Translations under genes and position numbers: made by a program
Notes under the pieces: model-generated
Told to the model about the DNA's origin: nothing
The model's database searches: none
Seen by the model: the letters and a program-made list of their open reading frames with translations, nothing else
Shown here: positions 6,449 through 9,319 of the stretch, piece after piece
Position numbering within the stretch: the stretch's first letter is position 1
How the letters are laid out: each line of letters opens with the position of its first letter
Source of the DNA: Alphaproteobacteria bacterium MarineAlpha10_Bin2
GTDB taxonomy: Bacteria > Pseudomonadota > Alphaproteobacteria > UBA828
DNA: 9,319 nt
Assembly (NCBI GenBank): GCA_002937555.1
Contig: PTKB01000094.1
Span: 1 to 9,319 of the forward strand
Direction of reading: 5' to 3'

Positions 6449-6781
6449 ATGAAACTGTTCATGACCTCGCTGCTGATTGCCGCCATCGTGGCGCTGGCGC
6501 CACTCGCCGGCGCAGAGGCCGGATTGCGCGAGGGCCGCGCCGCCTATGCGCAAGGCGATTATGCCACCGCCCTGGAGGAAATCCTGCCGCTCGCCGAGGC
6601 CGGCAACGCCGATGCCCAGCGCCTGCTCGGGGTCACGTACCGCCACAGGGCCAAGGGGTCGCCAAGGACGCGGAGCGTGCGCTCTATTGGACGCAACAGG
6701 CCGTCGCACAAGGTGACGCTCCGGCCCAGTTCAATCTCGCCAACATGTATGAGACCGGCGATACGGTGGCGAGGAATATAG
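6449..6781 (+). CDS. 5' part of a frameshifted SEL1-repeat/serine protease gene
   Basis: The 110-residue frame opens with a signal peptide (MKLFMTSLLIAAIVALAPLAG, written here as residues 1-10 MKLFMTSLLI then hydrophobic to about 22), with likely cleavage after an A-x-A near residue 22-24. It continues with GDYATALEEILPLAEAGNA and AQRLLGVTYRH, the first half of a SEL1/TPR-like repeat. After about residue 66 the sequence turns basic and unlike any repeat (RAKGSPRTRSVRSIG), while the frame one base back continues the repeat as GQGVAKDAERALYW. The true gene therefore runs 6449-7692 across a shift near 6640-6660, and the last 45 or so residues of this frame are not genuine. The ribosome site is weak (CAGGG about 9 bases upstream). 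The product is secreted to the periplasm if the frame is restored. Confidence 0.7.
   Translation: MKLFMTSLLIAAIVALAPLAGAEAGLREGRAAYAQGDYATALEEILPLAEAGNADAQRLLGVTYRHRAKGSPRTRSVRSIGRNRPSHKVTLRPSSISPTCMRPAIRWRGI
6640..6660 (+). other. Frameshift site in the SEL1-repeat protease gene
   Basis: Reading must pass from the frame of ATG 6449 to the frame of 6745-7692, a net shift of one missing or two extra bases. Removing AG at 6647-6648 would give Y-R-H-G-Q-G-V, which fits the SEL1 spacing Y-x-x-G-x-G-V exactly. Adding one G to the GGG at 6648-6650 also restores the frame. A GGGG run at 6655-6658 offers a weak -1 slip point. A sequencing error, a recent mutation and recoding are all possible. Confidence 0.75.
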
Positions 6782-7692
6782 CCCTCGCCGCCAAACATTA
6801 TCTCGCCGCCGCGCGTGCCGGTATTCCGCTGGCGCAGTATCGTCTGGGCGCGTTCTTTCTCGAAGGCCAGGGTGGGGTGAGGGATCCGGTGCTCGCCTTC
6901 GTGTGGTATTCGCGCGCCGCGGCCAATGAAAGGTCCGGCGGGCTCGCCGCCCATGCGGCGAAAGCGCGCGACAAAATTGCACGCACGCTCAGTGAAAGTG
7001 AAAAGGCGCGCGGCGCCGCGATCATGAACAAAACAGCGAAAGCATCCGAGGGTGGCTCCGGGACGGCGCGCGCGCCGCGCAAGCGATCGACCGGCACCGG
7101 CTTTATCGTTAGCGCCGACGGCCACATTCTCACCAACAATCACGTCGTCGCCGGTTGCGCCGAAGTGCGCATCAAGCCTCTGGTCGTGCCGGTGCTCGCT
7201 CAAGACGCCGCGCTCGATCTGGCGCTTCTCAAAGTCGGCGCGAAGTTCAAACGCTTCGCGACGTTCCGCGACGGCGGCATCCGCAAAGGCGAAACCGTGG
7301 TGGTGGCGGGCTTTCCGCTGCCCGGCTTGCTTGCTTCCGATCTCAAGATCACCACCGGCACGGTGAGCGGCCTGGCCGGGCCGGGCAACAACAAGAATCT
7401 CATACAGCTCTCGGCGCCGGTGCAAAAGGGCAATAGCGGCGGGCCGCTCTTGGATCTGTCGGGCCATGTGGTCGGCGTGGTGATGGGCAAGCTCGATGCG
7501 CTGAAACTGGCCCGCGCCACCGGCGACATTCCGCAAAACGTCAATTTCGCTATCAAAGGAAATGTGGCGCGCGACTTTATGGCTGCCAACGGCGTCGAAG
7601 CGGTGGCGGCTTTTTCGGCGATCGATCTGCCGCCGGCCGATGTCGCCGAGCGTGCCCAGCTTTACACCGCGTTAATCGAATGCTGGAAATGA
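6745..7692 (+). CDS. 3' part of the SEL1-repeat gene: trypsin-like (HtrA-type) serine protease domain
   Basis: From ATG 6745 this frame encodes 315 residues, but the genuine coding in this frame starts near 6649. It finishes two SEL1 repeats (NLANMYETG..., then AQYRLGAFFLEGQGGV and AFVWYSRAAA), followed by a charged Ala/Lys/Arg linker (67-114). A chymotrypsin-fold protease domain comes next: GTGFIVSADGHILTNNHVV with His133, AALDLALLKV with Asp158, and KGNSGGPLLD with Ser231, a complete catalytic triad in the DegP/HtrA order. No PDZ domain follows; the protein ends about 85 residues after the serine. With the 5' signal peptide it would be a periplasmic protease carrying SEL1 repeats for protein binding. 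Base and codon use match the neighbours and the triad is intact, so this half is under selection or was until recently. It ends 16 bases before the DUF2244 gene. The substrate is unknown. Confidence 0.85.
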   Translation: MYETGDTVARNIALAAKHYLAAARAGIPLAQYRLGAFFLEGQGGVRDPVLAFVWYSRAAANERSGGLAAHAAKARDKIARTLSESEKARGAAIMNKTAKASEGGSGTARAPRKRSTGTGFIVSADGHILTNNHVVAGCAEVRIKPLVVPVLAQDAALDLALLKVGAKFKRFATFRDGGIRKGETVVVAGFPLPGLLASDLKITTGTVSGLAGPGNNKNLIQLSAPVQKGNSGGPLLDLSGHVVGVVMGKLDALKLARATGDIPQNVNFAIKGNVARDFMAANGVEAVAAFSAIDLPPADVAERAQLYTALIECWK

Positions 7693-7708
7693 GTCGCCCG
7701 GAGACGAA

Positions 7709-8227
7709 ATGAAGGGCAACGGAGAAGCAACCGGAGTTAACGGCGCCTCAGAAGTGAGCGGCGGGAAGACGCTCCTGTTCGATGCCGTGCTCGAGCCGCA
7801 CCGCTCACTGTCGCGCTCCGGCTTCTTCGCGGTGATCCTCGTTATCGGAATCATCACGCTTGGGTTCGGCATCTTCTTTATCGTCATGGGTGCCTGGCCG
7901 GTGTTCGGTTTTCTCGGCCTCGATCTTTTTCTCTTATGGCTGGCGATCAAGCTGAACGCCCGCGCCCTCAAGATCGTCGAGCGCATCCGACTCACGGCGG
8001 ACGAGGTGATGGTGACGCGGCACGGCCCGCGCGGCGGCGAGAGCTGGAGTTTTAATCCCTATTGGCTGACGATCGCCGTCAACGAACAGCCAACCGGCAA
8101 GGGCGATATCCGCCTCTCTTCGCACGGCTTTTCGCTCAGCCTCGGCGCCTATCTCCAACCCGCCGAGCGCCGCGAGGTCGCCGACGCGCTTCGAAAAGCA
8201 CTGGCGGATATGGGACGGATTAGCTAG
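7709..8227 (+). CDS. DUF2244 family membrane protein
   Basis: The 172-residue protein has a short variable N-terminus, a conserved-looking LEPHRSLS (28-35), two transmembrane helices (about 39-60 and 64-82) and a soluble C-terminal domain with NPYW (116-119), SSHGFSLSLGAYLQPAER (137-154) and a final helix. This is the layout of the DUF2244 family of alphaproteobacterial inner-membrane proteins, whose biochemical role is not known to me. Genes of this family often sit near nth, as here. GGAG at 7700-7703 precedes ATG 7709 by 5 bases. It follows the protease gene closely (16 bases) and may be read with it. Its stop codon region overlaps the convergent dapB stop by 8 bases. Confidence 0.85.
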   Translation: MKGNGEATGVNGASEVSGGKTLLFDAVLEPHRSLSRSGFFAVILVIGIITLGFGIFFIVMGAWPVFGFLGLDLFLLWLAIKLNARALKIVERIRLTADEVMVTRHGPRGGESWSFNPYWLTIAVNEQPTGKGDIRLSSHGFSLSLGAYLQPAERREVADALRKALADMGRIS

Positions 8228-9047
8228 GCGCGGCGAATTCCAAGACATCCGCCATGGTGTAAAGCCCGGGCGATTTACCCTGCGCCCAGGCTGCGGCGCG
8301 GAGCGCACCGCGCGCATAGGTCTGCCGGCTGGCGGATTTATGGGTCAATTCCAGACGTTCCCCGTCGGCGGCAAAGATCACGCTGTGATCGCCGACCACA
8401 TCGCCGCCGCGCAGTGCGGCGAACCCGATGGCGCCGCGTTGGCGCGCGCCGGTGACGCCGTCGCGCCCGCGATCGGCCACCGCGTCAAGCGAAACGCCGC
8501 GGCCTTTAGCCACCGCGCGCCCCAAGCCGAGCGCGGTGCCGGACGGCGCATCGACCTTGTGGCGGTGATGCATCTCAACGATCTCGATATCGTAATCTTC
8601 ATCGAGAAGGGCGGCGGCTTGCTCTGCCAGACGCATCAACAGATTGACGCAGAGGCTCATATTGGGCGCCTGGACGATCGCCGCCTTTTGGCCGGCCTTC
8701 TCCAACGCGCTCTGCTGTTCCGCTTCAAGCCCGGTGGTGCCGATGATGAGCGCCGTGCCATGGCGCGCGGCTGAGGCGCTATGGCCTTCGGTTGCGCCCG
8801 GCAGGGTAAAGTCGAGCACCGCGTCGCTCACCGCAAACAGCGCGTCGCTGTCCTGATCGACCGGCACGTCCAAGGCCGCCAGCCCGGCCAACTCGCCGGC
8901 GTCGCGCCCGAGCGCCGAATGTCCGGCGGCCTCGCTCGCCGCCACAAGACGGAAGCCCGGCGTCTCGCACACTTGGCGGATCAGGGTGCTGCCCATTTTC
9001 CCCGCCGCGCCGGTCACGCCAATTTTGATATCGCCTGTCTCCGCCAT
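8220..9047 (-). CDS. dapB: 4-hydroxy-tetrahydrodipicolinate reductase
   Basis: The 275-residue cytosolic enzyme reduces 4-hydroxy-tetrahydrodipicolinate to tetrahydrodipicolinate with NAD(P)H in the diaminopimelate/lysine pathway, which supplies peptidoglycan cross-links. The N-terminal Rossmann motif is GVTGAAGKMG (10-19). GTTG (103-106) and APNMSLCVN (127-135) line the cofactor and hinge region. EMHHRHKVDAPSGTAL (158-173) holds the catalytic His160 and Lys164 and the substrate-binding SGT. Length is normal. ATG 9047 has GAGG 5 bases upstream (plus-strand 9053-9056). It follows dnaJ by 80 bases on the same strand, an arrangement common in alphaproteobacteria, and converges on the DUF2244 gene with an 8-base overlap. 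Confidence 0.97.
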   Translation of the reverse strand: MAETGDIKIGVTGAAGKMGSTLIRQVCETPGFRLVAASEAAGHSALGRDAGELAGLAALDVPVDQDSDALFAVSDAVLDFTLPGATEGHSASAARHGTALIIGTTGLEAEQQSALEKAGQKAAIVQAPNMSLCVNLLMRLAEQAAALLDEDYDIEIVEMHHRHKVDAPSGTALGLGRAVAKGRGVSLDAVADRGRDGVTGARQRGAIGFAALRGGDVVGDHSVIFAADGERLELTHKSASRQTYARGALRAAAWAQGKSPGLYTMADVLEFAAPS

Positions 9048-9073
9048 GCCGACCTCGCCTGTTTGCTAGGGCA

Positions 9074-9101
9074 AAAATACACAAAGCCGCGCCCACACCA
9101 A
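9074..9101 (-). promoter_or_regulatory. Possible weak promoter for dapB
   Basis: On the minus strand TTGGTG (plus 9096-9101) and TATTTT (plus 9074-9079) are separated by 16 bases, 27 bases ahead of the dapB start. They match the -35 and -10 consensus in three and four of six positions. dapB may equally be read through from dnaJ, since no terminator is visible in the 80-base gap. Confidence 0.2.
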
Positions 9102-9127
9102 GCGCTATTCGAGGAACGGTCGCGGGA

Positions 9128-9319
9128 TCAGTCTTTGAGGTCTTCCCAGATATCCTTGACCTTGGAGAAGAAACCATCCGATTGCGGATTGGTGCTCTTG
9201 GTGCCAAGGGAATCGAACTGCTTGAGCAGTTCCTTTTGCTTTTTGTTGAGATTGACCGGCGTTTCGACCGATACCTGGATATACATATCGCCCTTCGAGC
9301 CGCCTCTCAGCGCGGGCAT
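9128..9319 (-). CDS. dnaJ: C-terminal end of chaperone DnaJ (partial)
   Basis: The minus-strand frame from the window edge to TGA at 9128-9130 gives the last 63 residues of DnaJ, the Hsp40 co-chaperone that delivers substrates to DnaK and stimulates its ATPase. MPALRGGSKGDMYIQVSVE (residues 1-19 of the visible part) is the end of the second C-terminal beta-barrel domain. TPVNLNKKQKELLKQFD and the closing FFSKVKDIWEDLKD are the conserved dimerisation tail. The leading ATG is an internal methionine, not the start. The J domain, Gly/Phe region and zinc fingers lie beyond the window. Confidence 0.93.
   Translation of the reverse strand: MPALRGGSKGDMYIQVSVETPVNLNKKQKELLKQFDSLGTKSTNPQSDGFFSKVKDIWEDLKD

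Noticed and set aside
6559..7536. Minus-strand open frame of 325 codons antisense to the SEL1-protease gene
   Set aside because: The plus strand carries SEL1 repeats and a complete protease triad; the antisense product is Arg/Ala/Gly-rich and shows no domain.
8252..8275. GTAAA...TTTAC inverted repeat just inside the dapB 3' end as a terminator for DUF2244
   Set aside because: No T-tract follows on the plus strand, and the bases encode the conserved Ser-Pro-Gly-Leu-Tyr region of DapB.
9062..9075. TTTGC-TAGG-GCAAA hairpin as a dnaJ terminator
   Set aside because: The stem is short and AT-rich, and no T-tract follows it on the minus strand.

Overview
The window looks like a housekeeping stretch of a GC-rich alphaproteobacterial chromosome, possibly of the Rhodospirillales type. 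Three things suggest this: the gene order dnaJ-dapB next to nth and a DUF2244 gene, the style of the bactofilin and lipoprotein, and strong GC bias in the third codon position. That bias also produces long antisense shadow frames. I see no mobile element, tRNA, rRNA, CRISPR array, phage gene or defence system. No intergenic gap exceeds about 160 bases.

Layout. (1) Bases 1-182 hold the 3' end of an unrecognised plus-strand gene, convergent with the next block. (2) Bases 213-3686, minus strand, hold a likely operon or pair of transcription units: a PfkB-family sugar/adenosine kinase, a Xi-class glutathionyl-hydroquinone reductase and an AmpG-like permease. (3) A 156-base divergent region with a perfect palindrome separates this from a plus-strand block, 3843-5720: an EI24/CysZ-like membrane protein, a bactofilin and a small lipoprotein. 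A rho-independent terminator ends this block inside the 3' end of the convergent nth gene. (4) nth (endonuclease III, minus) is divergent from a secreted SEL1-repeat/trypsin-like serine protease gene. The protease gene is broken by one frameshift near 6640-6660 but otherwise intact. (5) A DUF2244 membrane protein follows on the plus strand. It overlaps by 8 bases the 3' end of dapB (minus), which lies downstream of the C-terminal end of dnaJ (minus, truncated by the window edge).

Most genes act separately: DNA base-excision repair (nth), lysine and diaminopimelate synthesis (dapB), protein folding (dnaJ) and purine salvage or sugar phosphorylation (kinase). A cell-envelope theme recurs. AmpG would recycle muropeptides, DapB feeds diaminopimelate to peptidoglycan, bactofilin is an envelope-associated cytoskeletal polymer, and the lipoprotein and secreted protease act in the periplasm. 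Whether these are functionally linked is inference. I did not find a convincing undescribed multi-gene system. The best leads are the frameshifted SEL1-protease, the EI24-bactofilin-lipoprotein unit, the terminator embedded in nth, and several dyad elements in promoter regions.
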